Source: Euborellia annulipes (Eukaryota; Arthropoda; Insecta; Dermaptera; Anisolabididae). From it: a DNA stretch of 64,000 nucleotides. Both the position numbers and the translations under genes were made by a program. The DNA lies in contig JAKCPI010025700.1 in assembly GCA_023213315.1 (NCBI GenBank), positions 1 to 64,000 of the forward strand, in the 5' to 3' direction. Positions 46,480 through 59,800 of this stretch are shown in pieces; within the stretch, counting starts at the first letter, position 1; every line of letters starts with the position of its first letter. A model generated the notes under the pieces. It saw only the letters and a program-made list of their open reading frames with translations, had not been told where the DNA came from and did no database searches.

Positions 46480-46900
46480 CTTCACTACTCGGATGGGCAT
46501 AGGGATTTGCCAGTGTGGCTGTGAGAGTATTAAAACAGGCTTGAGGCCCGTGGGTGGAGACCGCGGTCCCCTCCTCACAGTCTTGGGTCCAGGAACTCGA
46601 GTCCCGTCACTCCAAGGCTGTGGGGCATCGGATCAAAATCAAGCCCCGGGAATGTGAGTCGGAGTAGGATAAACGCGTACTAGCCCACACCCCTCATGAT
46701 TTACCAAGGGGCTAGCCTGCGTTTTCAGACTGTGACGGCATATGCACGGGGACATAGCTATCCAGTGATACTTGCGAGCTAACCATTAGGTGTGAGCAGA
46801 GGGGATCCTGTGGCCAGGGGAATTACTCTGCTCACCCTTGGCTTGGGTATGGGGACAGAGTCCCCATCGTCAATTGATGAAAAAATCTCCCTACCTGTGT
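46480..46900. repeat. GC-rich repeat of about 420 bp, copy 1
   Basis: Much richer in G+C than the surroundings and over 95% alike to 53,190-53,597 in the same orientation. Motifs: CTTCACTACTCGGATGGGCA, GACCGCGGTCCCCTCC, CAAGCCCCGGGAATGTGAG, GAGCAGAGGGGATCCT. No intact frame or tRNA-like box found. The homology extends left into TTTTCTA..TCAATGATAAATTAA. Family unknown. Confidence 0.8.
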
Positions 46901-46924
46901 CTCAGTAAAATAAATATATCAAAA

Positions 46925-47150
46925 TAAATAAAATTTCAACCTCGTAGCTCAATTCCTTCATGCTTTAAATTGAACACAAACACACGCTCACACAGACAGA
47001 CAGACACATTTGCGGGACCCACATTTTTGGACTCAGGGACCTCAAAATTTGCATCAATATATCAATCAAAATCTCGATATAGAATTTTTAACATGAATTC
47101 AATATTTTCTTTCCTTATATTAACATATATAGGTAAGAGAAAGTAAAATG
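46925..47150. repeat. AGAGAAAGTA-type repeat, partial
   Basis: CTCAATTCCTTCATGCTTTA, a (CAGA)n tract and TTAACATATATAGGTAAGAG, AAGTAAAA. Confidence 0.6.
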
Positions 47151-48570
47151 TTTAACAAGAGCCCATCCTCTTCATCGCGATTGATCACAATTAAATTAAT
47201 TTATTTAAATCTAAATTATAATAAATATGAGATTAACCAAAATGATGACAGCTAGGCGGAATGTAATGTATATATAAAAATAATTTTCTTAATATTATGA
47301 CCCATGTCTTGGTTGACAAATTCAAATTAAAAATATTCAAATATATAGTAAACTAAAACGAGCAATTATAACGTTTTTTAAATATATTTATATACCGGCA
47401 CATATATAAATCTTGTGAAAAAATTTAAAAAAATTAATGATTTCCAAATATAAATACATTAATTGACTCACCTGGCGATAATCAAATAGCAAATAAAGTA
47501 GAAGGCTTCTTATAAAACTGATAAATCCAAAAAAGTTACCTAAAAAAAGAAATGATAATTAATTATCAATTAAAGAAAAAAAATTTTAATTTTGATTGAA
47601 TGCCGATCTAAAATATTTTATCAGATCTGAAGGATCATATTAATAGATAGATATAAAAATGTAAATATGAATGATAATTTTTAAAATTTAAAAATGAAAT
47701 TACAAGAGAAGGGAAAATATAAAATGTTTAAGAGAATGAAAAAAGGTTAGGAGATATTTTAAATATCAAATTAATTTATTTTCAAAATGTTTCTAGTAGG
47801 CATTTATATAAATTCCATAAATTTAAATAATATAATTTCAATAAATAAGTAGAAATTGGAAAACGATTAGATAAATACCTGAAAAATTGCAATTTGTCTG
47901 CTAGCATCTGTCAAAAGTCAAATCCATTGCATGCATGTCTGGAGCCATTTGATACATGTGAGGTGACAACAGAAGACTGCTAGTCCATTTTTTATTTTGT
48001 TATTTTATCAAACTATCTAAAAAATTAAAATTATCTTAAGAAAATGATTTATAAATTGCCTGTAACATCTAAATTTTATTTAAAAACAATTTTATAAATT
48101 ATGAAACTACAATCCTGCTATCTAGCGGCCAACTGTTAAATTATTAATTGCGTTTCTTTTTTCAAAATAATTAATTTTTTTTTCATATGGAATATTAAAT
48201 TAAAATTAATTTCATAATAATAATAAAATGCTATTCCAACTCGATCACAAATGAAATAAATAAAATTAACAGAAAAAATTATTTAAATTCAAGTTTAATT
48301 GGGAATGCTCGCAAATTATTTTCAAAATAGAAAAGTTATTCTGAGACAATATCAGTTTTGGAACTTAGACCAAATTTTATAAAATTATTGATTTTTTTTT
48401 TTTTTTATTTCTCAATAGCTTTCTTTCAATAAATAAATTCTGATTTAAGTAAGTGATTTTAGGAAAAAGTAAAATTACATAGAAACTTTCTACGCCGCCC
48501 GCCTGGTCAGAAAGGCTACATCGGGCCCGCCTTAGGCGAGCTTTGCTTCTAAATGAATCTATCTCAGACA
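47151..48570. other. AT-rich spacer with weak exon-like sites
   Basis: Two minus-strand blocks have splice-like borders: 47,539-47,472 (after TTTTTTTAG, before GTGAGT; one hydrophobic frame open, ..FFGFISFIRSLLLYLLFDY..) and a block ending at 47,879 (TTTTCAG|GTATTT). Their frames do not join. A short GC-rich piece lies at 48,490-48,545. No gene can be called. Confidence 0.35.
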
Positions 48571-48962
48571 CAGGGACGGATTAAAGGGGAGGACCGCCCC
48601 CTCCGAGAAAAAATTGAAAAAGTTTAAAAACTAGTTATCTAAAGAGATTAAGATTTCTTGTGTAAAATATATTTATACATTTAATTTAAACCATCAATTT
48701 TAAGTCTCAAATCACTAGCTAGCATTTAAGGTATTATTTAAAAAATTTTCACCCCCAGTCAGGCCTTCGTTGTAAATTGAATCTTCCAACCAAGCGTCCC
48801 CACAGGGTTTGCATCCCGTCCCATGCGATAAAAATTTATTTAAATTCATTTAAATAAAAACGGACGGGGTTTAAATGGCCATAGATGTCAAAAAAGATAT
48901 TAAATATAAAAAATAAAAATAAAAACAGCCCCTCCCGACGAAATTACATTAATCCGCCACTC
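48571..48962. mobile_element. hAT-type MITE with nested SINE
   Basis: Ends CAGGGACGGATTAA and TTAATCCGCCACTC, flanked by CTCAGACA and TTCAGACA (7 of 8 equal). A SINE family 2 piece (48,785-48,900, ..AATGGCCATAGATGTCAAAA) is inside. The same TIR type starts at 63,888. Confidence 0.7.
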
Positions 48963-50466
48963 TTCAGACAATTAATATAAATAAATCTGGCCTCTCACCT
49001 ATCTGAACGAAAAAATCATATTGGGCAATGACAAAGTCAGTTTATAAAGATTAGCAATAGACTTAACGAACTTATAAAAAAAAATGATCGAGGACAATAC
49101 TGTGTTCACTGTACTTCTCAAAAAATGTTCTAATCCTACCCTCCCTCATGAGACACAGTGCTAGTGCACAGATGATAGTTCAAAGGTACTATCTATATAA
49201 AATATACAATATATTATATATAAAATAAATGATGTAAGGCTGACCTTCATGGCTGGTTTTATTTCGTCAATCCTTTCAGCAAAAATGTTTTTATCATATT
49301 TATTATTACATTAGAGTCTTGCTAATCCGGTCTTCGATACTCCGGCATACTGGCTAATCCAGCGAGTTGATAGCCACTTCTTAAATTTTTTCCAAATAAA
49401 TAAAAAATAAATTATATCGTTTATCTTCCTTTAATATTGTTACATATTAATATTTGAGAACAAACACTAATCCGGCAGTCTTAGAAATACAATGCGTCAA
49501 AACAATTGTAATTATTTCAAAATTTAGTAGAAATTTGTGTTTAGAGGATATAAAAGCAATGAGACTGCATTGCCATCAGTTGATTGAAAAAGTTAAAAAA
49601 TAAAATATTAAATTTTGCATTATATATGTTATAAATATTTGAATATATAAAAGAGTAGAGTAAATTGATAGATTCTGTTGATGTTATTGTAATATGATTT
49701 TAATTATGATTGTGTTGATTTTCCACTTGTATTCTTCCTTCTCTGTGATTCGTTAATTCTCTTGAATAAAGAATTAAGATAATTTTTTTTAAGAGGATTC
49801 TTTTGGAGGCCTGTTCATGTGTAGTAATTTTATATATCCGATTGGAAACTGTTCCACTATATATTGAATGATATTTAATTCATATTTTATTTATAACTAG
49901 TCGCAAAGCCCGCCTTTGCCTCCGGCCAGCAAGTTTATTGTCAATTTGGGATATTTCTTGTTGCAATGGAAGGATCTTGAGTTGAAGCGAAGGTACCGAC
50001 TGGCCACAGCACAAAAGGTTCTATTTATGACTGTTTAAAGGGTCAGTCGTATGCGTACTCTCTTCTTTTTTTCACCTGCTGTGTAGCTCCTCCCACAGCC
50101 CCATGTCGTATCCCTGGAAAGCTGATTCTCAGAGCACAAAGGACGCTCTATAATTTCCAAGTCAACTTGTCGATTTTGAGCTCCCATTTTGAAGAAATTT
50201 GATTATAATTAATTTTCCAAAATATTTAACAGATTCAAATTATTACTACGTTACTCCCTGGTCCATGTATTTTATGTGTACTTAATTTCAAATAAATTCG
50301 TTGAAAATTGTGGTTTTCTATAGAACATATACATACATTTTCCCATTTCATCATTTATATATATATAGTATATTTTTAAATAGTCTTCCTTAATTTCAAT
50401 ATTACAAACTTTTGGATGTGTTGTGACCTAAAATACAATATGACTTTAAGTTTATTATAATAATTA
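48963..50466. other. Intergenic sequence downstream of GlyP
   Basis: A/T-rich, with no conserved frame on either strand. 49,890-50,200 is somewhat less AT-rich and not recognised (CTTTGCCTCCGGCCAGC; CTCCTCCCACAGCCCC). It may contain the far 3' region of the phosphorylase transcript. Confidence 0.4.
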
Positions 50467-50472
50467 TTTATT
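50467..50472 (-). terminator. GlyP: Candidate GlyP polyadenylation signal AATAAA
   Basis: AATAAA on the minus strand 252 bases after the stop codon. Another AATAAA at 50,694-50,699 is only 25 bases after the stop, which would make a very short 3' UTR. Neither can be chosen from sequence alone. Confidence 0.3.
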
Positions 50473-50723
50473 TAAAGAAATGTTTTAAAATATTACATTC
50501 ACAATATATTATATAAAAAACATATATCGAGGTAAATGTGAAATTCTCATTTTCCTCTTCTTCTATTATAAAAAAATAATTCTTTATATTTAATAATAAA
50601 ACTCTATTAAAGAATATGTATATATATTAAAAAATATATAAATAATTTTCTATTTGAGTATTTTTTTTTTTTTGTTTTTTTTCAAGTTTGTTTTTTATTT
50701 AAAATTGAAGGCTTGCAAAAAGT

Positions 50724-50897
50724 CTATTTGTTATTTGGAGTCACTTCTTCGCGTGGTTCATGAGGCGCTGGCAATTTTTCCCAACTTGGTTCAACATCCC
50801 AAATTTCGCGAGCATATTCACAAATTGTACGATCTGATGAAAATTTGCCACTCGATGCGATATTATTAATTGCCATCTCTGTCCATTTGGTTTGGTC
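50724..50897 (-). CDS. GlyP: GlyP last coding exon
   Basis: After TTTTTTAG. Reads [20 protein letters not shown], then [20 protein letters not shown], the conserved C-terminus of animal phosphorylases, with a short tail after LPAPHEP. Ends TAG at 50,724-50,726. Confidence 0.97.
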   Translation of the reverse strand, partial: DQTKWTEMAINNIASSGKFSSDRTICEYAREIWDVEPSWEKLPAPHEPREEVTPNNK

Positions 50898-53800
50898 CTA
50901 AAAAATGATACATAAATAAAAGATTACATATAACATGTGTTGGCAAATGAAGTAAATATGTAAAACATAACTGAATAATAATATTTATTAATTCAAATAG
51001 GGGATACCTACCTTTTTCGGGTGGTTGAATTAATAAAGATTCTGTTATATGTTTTTAAATGATATAGGAAAAAAGTTAAATATACTCTTGTCATTCAGGA
51101 TAATCCAAAAATATCCACTCTAAAATTGGGAAGGCCCCACTATAACGTTTCAAGCCAAGATTCCTTATGTCCTGCTTCTTTGTCCTTAAGAGAAGCTCAT
51201 TACTCTGTTCTCGCGTACTTATTTTGCCTGCTTTTTTGATATAAAGGTCTTGACTTCACTTAACGTTATTCAAAAACAAAATAATTCTGGGTTTATTAGA
51301 TTAGATTGGATTATAAGTGCTAAGCGGATTTGTTTTGACGTAACGCTTATTCTCGGAAACGTCAACAGGATGTTAATAAAAAATAAGCCCTCCCTCTCCC
51401 GCATACCCTATCTTTTGTCGGCTATCAGGGCCGGATCTAGGGGGGGGGGGGCAGTGGGTGCATGTGCCCCGGGCGGCAGATATCAGGGGGCAGCAATTAA
51501 AGAAAGATTTACTAAAAAAATAGGTAAAATGATATGAATTGTGTATAGAAAATTTGAGGGGGCGGCAAATTAAATCTTGCCCCCCCCCCCCTAAAAAATC
51601 TCGTAGTTCCGGCCCTGTCGGCTATACCTGATATTTATAATTTCTTATTTATTAAAGAGGTCTTCTCAATTTTTCCATCTAGACTGCGCAGTGTTAAAGG
51701 AGAAATTTGTGGCTTCCGATTTGGGTCCATTTCTCCTGATGATTAAAATAGCAGTCTGAGTGAATTCAAATAACCGAATGCCGTGCTGTGGTCCAGTGGT
51801 AAGGCATACTGAGCACAAATCGGCTTGACTCCCGGCGGCACCCTAACTTTTGTCGGCTATTTGAATTAATAAATATTAAATTTTTTTATGAATTTTCTTC
51901 ACGGATCCGAAGGTGATATAGGTATATAATTTCTTATTTAAAAAATAGGCCGAGACGAAAGTTTGTTAATTTTAATTTACAGAATTTTATTTTAATAAGA
52001 AGGTAGAAATGAGAGATCCAGCTAAGGTTATTTCTTTATTCATTTAACTCACACAGCTGACGGTTCCGTTAAATAAATCATCATTCATTGAGGGACAATA
52101 TTAAGTCCCACCCATGCGTTTTCTACTTGTTTTTAAAAAAATATTAAATATTTTTTAATGGAAACTTTCATGGTTCAAATCTAGAAAATTTCCAATAAAG
52201 ATTTTCATTTTCTTTTATAAAAACAATGAAATAATCATATATATTTATTATATAAGAGTGGTTCATCAACAATGTTTTATACATTGTTCCACTTACACTT
52301 TCATGACTTTTCGCCAGCTTTGAGGATGGTTCAAATACGGAGCCGAAACGTCAGCTGTGTGAATTAAATGAATAAAGAAATAACCTTAGCTGGATCTCTC
52401 ATTTCTACCTTCTTATTAATATAACATCTCAGCTATAAATTCTTTTTGTAAAAATGTATTTTGTTAAATTTTTTCTTTAAGGAACAGAGGGAGATTTTTG
52501 AATTTAAAAGCTTTTAAATAAAGTCAGGACCGGAGAATAAGTCAGCATTATCTCATCTTTAATTGGTAGATATTTCGAACGGTATCACGGCTGGTCATCA
52601 TCAGTACAAAAAAATGATTTGGTGGAGGACCCGTGTCATACAATGTGTATGAGAGAAGTCCATCAAATGCTGACTTTTATTCTCCGGTCCTTTCTTTATA
52701 CATGTGATCCAGCGAAAAACTTCTAATTGTAAGCTTTTAAATAATTGTGTCAATCAATCAATCATTAAAAAAAGAATAATAAAATTTGAAAAACGAACCT
52801 CATAAACAGCTGACACTTCATCTTGGCACGCGATGTAAGCTTCATAATCAGCTAGTAAATAGAAACGATCGTGATGAAGAAGAACGTTGGCTATATCGCG
52901 GAACTCATCAGGGTTAGAACTACTGAAGAAACCATTCTGAATTTGGTCCAAGCATTCTTTCAATTCCGGATTCTTTTCATAATATTCTCGTGCGTCATAT
53001 CTATAAGAAAAGTAGAAAATTTTAAAATTAATAAGGGGTCGTCCACAGATTACCTAACGCTTTTTTTGATGATTTTCTAGTCCCCTCCCCCACATGTCAC
53101 AGTTAGTCACATAGAAGCAAACACCCTTTTTTTTTGCTATTTATCGATTTTTTCTATAGTAAAATTATTAATGTGTCAATGATAAATTAACGAGTCCTTC
53201 ACTACTCGGATGGGCATAGGATATGCGCCAGTGTCGCTGTGTGAGTATTAAAACAGGCTGGAGGCCCGTGGGTGGAGACCGCGGTCCCCTCCTCACAGTC
53301 TTGGGTCCAGGGACCGAGTCCCGTCACTCCAAGGCTGTGGGGCATCGGATCAAAATCAAGCCCCGGGAATGTGAGTCGGAGTAGGATAAACGCGTACTCG
53401 CCCACACCCCTCTTATTTACCAAGGGGCTAGCCTGCGTTTTCAGACTGTGACGGCATATGCACGGGGACATAGCTATCCAGTGATACTTGCGAGCTAACC
53501 ATTAGGTGTGAGCAGAGGGGATCCTTTGGCCAGGGGAATTACTCTGCTCACCCTTGGCTTGGGTATGGGGACAGAGTCCCCATCGTCAATTGACGCAAAA
53601 ATCTTCCTACCACAACGGGTAGAGCGATGGAGAGGGTAGTGCGTGAATAAGCAATTTGCTTAACTCGAGTCAAGCAAATCATCATACTCAAGGAGCACAG
53701 TCTCCTCCCTTGATTTGAAAAAATTCATTCAGAGCTATATATATTGACCTTCTGAAAATTTCACTCCCTCATGTTTATATTATAAATAAATGAAAGTAAA

Positions 53801-56800
53801 AATTTATTATTGAATATTGTAAAAAAATAAAATTCTTATTTTGAAACGCCATATATTCTCTACAAAGTTAGTTTTGTAAAAAATTGATAAATGCTTTCAA
53901 TTTTTTGTTTGAAATTTTTTTAATATAATTTAAAAGGTTATTTTACTATTGGAGCCATCTTTTGACGATGACGTCACAATGCTTGCAATGCTTGCATTTA
54001 TTTGTGTAGTATTTAATGTTCTGTCTTTTCCCATTCGCCAACCAGTTTGATATTATATTGAGTTTGTATTTATAAATTATTTTACTATATCTAGCCATTT
54101 ATTTTTCTTAATTTCAAGTCTATTATGATTATGCTAATCCCTTTCATAATATTTTCAATAAGTTAGTTTTTCTTTTTTTATATTACTTTCTCTTACTCAA
54201 GGGCGGTCCCAGAGGGGGGGTCAAGGGGTCGTGACCCCCCCCCCAAAATCTTCTTTTTTTTTAACATACACTTTTTTCCCACTCACTCTCCCATTCACAC
54301 AATCTTTTCGGCAACTTAGGCCATTTAAGACTTAAACGATACTCATATTTGATTAATATATATTTATTGGGGTCCAGGCACATTTATTTCTACTATAAAA
54401 AAAAAAAAAAATAAAAACAGTGACCCCCCCCAAAATGTAAGGCTAGGACCGCCCTTGTACAAATCAAATATTATGTTACAACATAGAACTACCCCTCCCC
54501 TAATAAAATTTCTTATACAAAATTCATTTAATTTTACCTTTTTTTTAGTAAATTTTTAATCACTGTATTTTTCCCTTTTGTGAAAATCATTCGAAATTTT
54601 TTTTTTTTTTTCAAAAATTTTTATAAATTCAACTTTGAATTGTTATGTCACACTTAGAGAAACCCCCGGGTCCCCCATGTCCAGTGACGGCGCTACGGGG
54701 GGCTAGGGGGCATTCGCCCCCCGGCAAGGACCTCTGCCCCCCTGGATGCCCCCCCAGTCAGCTCGAAAACCAGATTGAAAAAATTTCTAAAATTATTCAT
54801 TTTTTCCTTAAAAAAAAATGTAATTTTTTAAGCTTTTTTATTACAATGAAAAAAAGAAAGATTATTTTTTTTAATTCTTTATTTTAATAAATAAATTTAG
54901 TTACTCTCAAGTTTTTGTCGAGTAAATATCTTTCTTTTGTGCCATTATAATGTCATCGAAAAGAAAAAAATATCCGATAACTTTACCAATCGAATTGAAA
55001 TAAATAGAGGGGTCTAAATGGCCTTCGATGCCGAAAAAGACCTAAATTAAAAAAAAAAAAAACTTTATTGAGCCCCAATCTAAAAAAAAATTTCTTCTTC
55101 GGGTACAAGTGTAAATCCACCAGCTATGAATCAAGCTCAAGTGATTCAGAAGAAATTGATACTGATTTTGAGAAACAAGATTTTCAGCCGAAACCGAATT
55201 TTGGCTTCAATTTTAGTTTCGACCGAAACCGTAACCGAAATCGAAAATTGTTTTAAACTTTTTTTTAAAATTTCCTATACAAAATTCAACTTTTTTTTTT
55301 AGTAAAATTTCCATTTTTCCCTCTTGCGAAAATCATTTGACCTTTTTACTTTCTCGTATAGAGAAAGTTATGTAATCGTAAAAAAATTCGACTTCAAGAT
55401 TTTGATGTTTCTCCACGTTTTAGACCTCCCTGAGTCCAAAAAAACCATTATTGGCATTATGTCTGTGTGTGTGTGTGTGAACACGATTGCTTAAAAACCA
55501 AAGCAGCTAGATCGATGAAATTTGGTATATGCTCCTTACACTAAAATTGTAGATTTCTATCAACTTTTGGAGTAAATACGTCACTTGGAAGTAGTACTTT
55601 ACTTAAAAAGTTTTTTCAAAAATTTTGAAATTTTCAATTTTTTTGTTATATTATGATAAAATACTCTATTTTAAAAAGTTTTTATTCTTTGACATTTTTA
55701 CGAAAACTGAATAGTTTTTGAAATAACCACAGAAGAAATAGAAAATATTCGTTAATTTTGATAAAAAATCAAAACAAAATCATACAGGTGTCATTAAAAA
55801 AAAAGGGTAAATATAAACAAATGAATTTGTGAAACAAAAAAAACTCCAAAAGTTGATAGAAATCTACAATTTTAGTGTAAGGAGCATATACCAAATTTCA
55901 TCGATCTAGCTGCTTTGGTTTTTAAGCAATCGTGTTCACACACACACCCAGACGTAATTCCAAAAGAATATACGAGAAAGTCTCGGGGAAGTCAATCCCC
56001 ATATTTTTTTTAAGTGCGAATTTCACTCGACGTTTTTTTTTTAGTATACGAGCATCTTCCCATCTTTTCAAAGTCAGGTTTCTGGCAGGGCCAAGTTTCG
56101 GCTGAAATTTGGCCGAATCCGAAACTTCTATCGGTTCCTAAGGTCAAAAAAAAACGGTGCCACGAGTCATACCGTTTTGTTTCTCTGTTGATGTAGCTTA
56201 TATATTTATTGACTGCCCCCCCTGGTAATAAGTTTGCCCCTCTCCTGCCCCCCCCCCCACTGAGAATAAGCTAGCGCCGTCACTGCCCATGTCACAATTA
56301 GTAACGTTTTGTCGAGACCCCTCCCCCCCCTAACTAGTTACGTAATATGTAGACGACCCCTAATGAGAATTATTATTATTTATTGTTTGATTTACCCTTT
56401 GCGTTTGAGTTCTTCGACCTCATCGACTGTCATTCCGAATATAAAGATATTTTCACGTCCCATTTCTTCAGCCATTTCAACGTTAGCACCATCCAGAGTA
56501 CCAATTGTAAGAGCACCATTAAGCTAGAAAAAAAAGTATTTTTAATCTTGACTGATAATCAACATATCTTACATCCTAAATTAATTAAGTATTCACCCTT
56601 TCAGAAATATATACGCCACTTTAATAAGGAACTTAAATGAAAATTTACCATGAATTTCATGTTGCCTGTTCCTGATGCCTCTGTGCCAGCTGTTGAGATT
56701 TGTTCGCTTAAATCAGCAGCAGGCATAATTCGTTCAGCTAAAGTTACGCGATAATTCTCCAAATAAATTACTTTCAATTTATCTCCTACAACTGGATCGG

Positions 56801-59800
56801 AATTGACGACTCGTGCTACAGCACAAATCAATTTAATGATTTGCTTAGCGATATAATATCCAGGGGCGGCCTGAAATCAACAAATCAAATATTATTAGAA
56901 TTTGATAATCTTAATTTATTTTTAAATTTGGATCAATTTTTTATTAAGTAAATGTTAAATAATAAATTCTCCAATTTTTATTAAATATTTTTTTTTTTTT
57001 TTTTCGATTTTTAGTTTTAACACTCTAAAAAAGTACAGTGAGCGCCACAATTAAGTCCCCTCCTGATAGCTTTAGCCTTAAGTATTGAAATAATTTTAAA
57101 TTTGAAAAGGTAAAATAAAATCATCTGGTTGAAGGAGTAAAGGTCAATTCAGTCCGAAGGTTCGGAATGAAATTGCAATATATTATTTTTAAAAATAATT
57201 ATATTTATTCTCCAAACGTTGTTGTATAAAACCTCAGACCTCTAGGGTTTCTACCTCTAGAGGTTTTATACAACAACGTTTGGAGAATAAATATAATTAT
57301 TTTTAAAAATAATATATTGCAATTTCATTCTCGAATCAATCGGACTGAATTGACCTTACTCCTTCAACTAAATATTCTACAGTCCTGGTGAGTCAATTAT
57401 TAAAATCATCTGTACCAGATTTTACGTTTTACTTTTATCAGGTCTATTCTCTAAGCAAAAACGTTAACTTTTAACATCTATAAACAGCGTTAATTCATTT
57501 TAATACTTCCTTGCCTCAGCTTAGCAAAACCTTTACCGCCTAAGCGTTAACATTTAGTCAATAGTGTTAAAATTTAATGTCATGTCTAGGGAGTGCATGT
57601 TAACGTCGCTGTTATAACATTGTTTAGAGAATAGCAATTTATATGTGTATAATTTGAACTCTGTACATTAATGAAACATTACCCCAAGGTTTTTCACTCT
57701 TTAAATGAATGTCATTAAACAAAATTAAAATATCCCCATTTTTTAAAAATTTGTTAGTCCGCCCCCTCCGACTCCGAAAAAAACTGGCCTTATAGGCCTG
57801 GTATTTTAGAATTTCTCTAAAAATTAAACTAGTTAATTTGGTATTAATAATATATATATATTTTTACTTTTCCTCCAATCATGATTGTCCTGGGAGTAAA
57901 ATGTCCTTTTGGATTACGTTTAATCCTATTATACAGGGTGATAATATGTAAACAGTTGAGAAGTTGCCGTTTATATTCATGTATCCGTTTCACCTAAAAA
58001 AATAGATAATTTTTAAATAATAAGAAATATAATACATTTTTTTTTAATTCCAAAGTATTCAAATGACCAATTGTGAAGTTAAAAGGTAGATTACTAATGA
58101 AAATAATGTATAAAAAATAAAGTGCTTACTTGGATATCAAACATAGAAGCAGGATTTATAGTAATTTTATATTCTTTTTGAAGATATTGAACAAGACGTA
58201 ATTTATTTTCTTGTTTCACCTTGAGAACTGCTCTTTGGAAGAGTGAATCGTCGGCAAATTTTTTCAATTCCGACAATTGCTCGAGGTGTACAACCCAACC
58301 CTCTCCGATTTTCTATTAAATGGAAAATCAAAAATATTAACTCTTTTGAAAAGAAAAATGTAAATGTAAATATTTATATATTCAGCTATAAAAAATATTT
58401 ATGTCAAAAGATTTTTAAAAAACTACAGGCCAAACCAAAAAAATTTACATTTCGCATTTATAAATAATTTAATTTTTTTTCAATGTAAACATGATATATA
58501 TGAAAATAAATTTTAAAACTTTATTCAAATTTAACTAAAACAAATATTTACATTTTTTTTTTTATTATTAACTTTAAAAAAAACTAATTAAAAATAGTAA
58601 ATAATATTAATAAATAAATTATATTTACCTCACAAATTAAATCTGACAGAGATGGATTACAAAGAAGGAGCCAACGTCTTGGTGTTATGCCATTTGTTTT
58701 ATTTTGGAATTTTTCAGGGGTCACTTCATAAAAATCTTTAAATCTAAAATCAGATAAAAGGAATTTATTTAAATTCATTTAATTATTTATAGGATCTTTC
58801 AGGTAGCCTTCAGAGGCGTATATAAGGGGGGAGCCCCCCTCCCCCCCCCCCCCCCGAAATATTTAATTAAATATACATATATACGGGTATACAGCCAACA
58901 GGGGGTATATAAGGGTGTGCCAAGGAGGCCCGGCCTTCCCCCTCCCAAATTTTTCAAATCTATATAGATAGGAAAAAAATTTCGATATTATATAAAAATT
59001 TGATTTTTAGAGGATGGCCCGCGCCCCTCGGGGGCTGAGGTATATCCGGTATTTAAAAAATATTTTTGTGCATGGGGTATTAAAAAATGAGTTCAAGGAC
59101 TATATGGACCGTTTATTTTGAAAGTGGTGTAAGTCCATTTTTTTGAAAAAATGAGACATCACATAATTTATGATTAAATTAATGTAAATTTTCTATGTAT
59201 AAATAGCTAGTGGTAAATTTCTTAAAAAATTCCCATGTTTTGTACAATTGAAAATTGGTCGGTAAATAGATTTTTTAATAAACAGATATGTTAACCTTTC
59301 ATTTTCTCGAAACAATAGAAAATGGACTTACACCACTTTCAAAATAAACGGTCCATATATAAATTACAAACGATATTAGAAATAATAAAAAATATTCTTT
59401 ACAATTTAATATAAGTGGGCTGTAACAAGTAGATTACAGTTGACGAACGATGAGGCAACCAGGTCCCTAATAAAAATTTTTTTTCGGGTCGTTTCGGCAT
59501 GTTTAATTCATTTTAAGATTCAAATTAATGAAATTTTTACAAGTTATTTGGTTATATTTCTTTTTTTTTAATGATGTTATTTATTTCCCCTCAATGTATT
59601 TGAATAAGCCAAAACTTTAAAGGGTAGTAGTAACCCCTAAAATCATGCTAAAAAATTCACAAAAATTCACTCTAATTCTTTATTCATTAAGATGAGGAGG
59701 GATAATCGCCGGGAATGTCCAAACCCCCCGCCCCTTCCGAAAAAATTTTCTAACTATAAACCCTGTGCCCCGATGGCATTAAATCGCCCAGAAAAAAAAA

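Noticed and set aside
47472..47990. Membrane protein first exons (hydrophobic ..SLLLYLLF..)
   Set aside because: The one open frame cannot be joined to the upstream block without a stop, and A/T-rich DNA often gives such hydrophobic frames.
53202..53471. 89-codon protein in the GC-rich repeat
   Set aside because: The frame is not open in the copy at 46,480, so openness follows from base composition.
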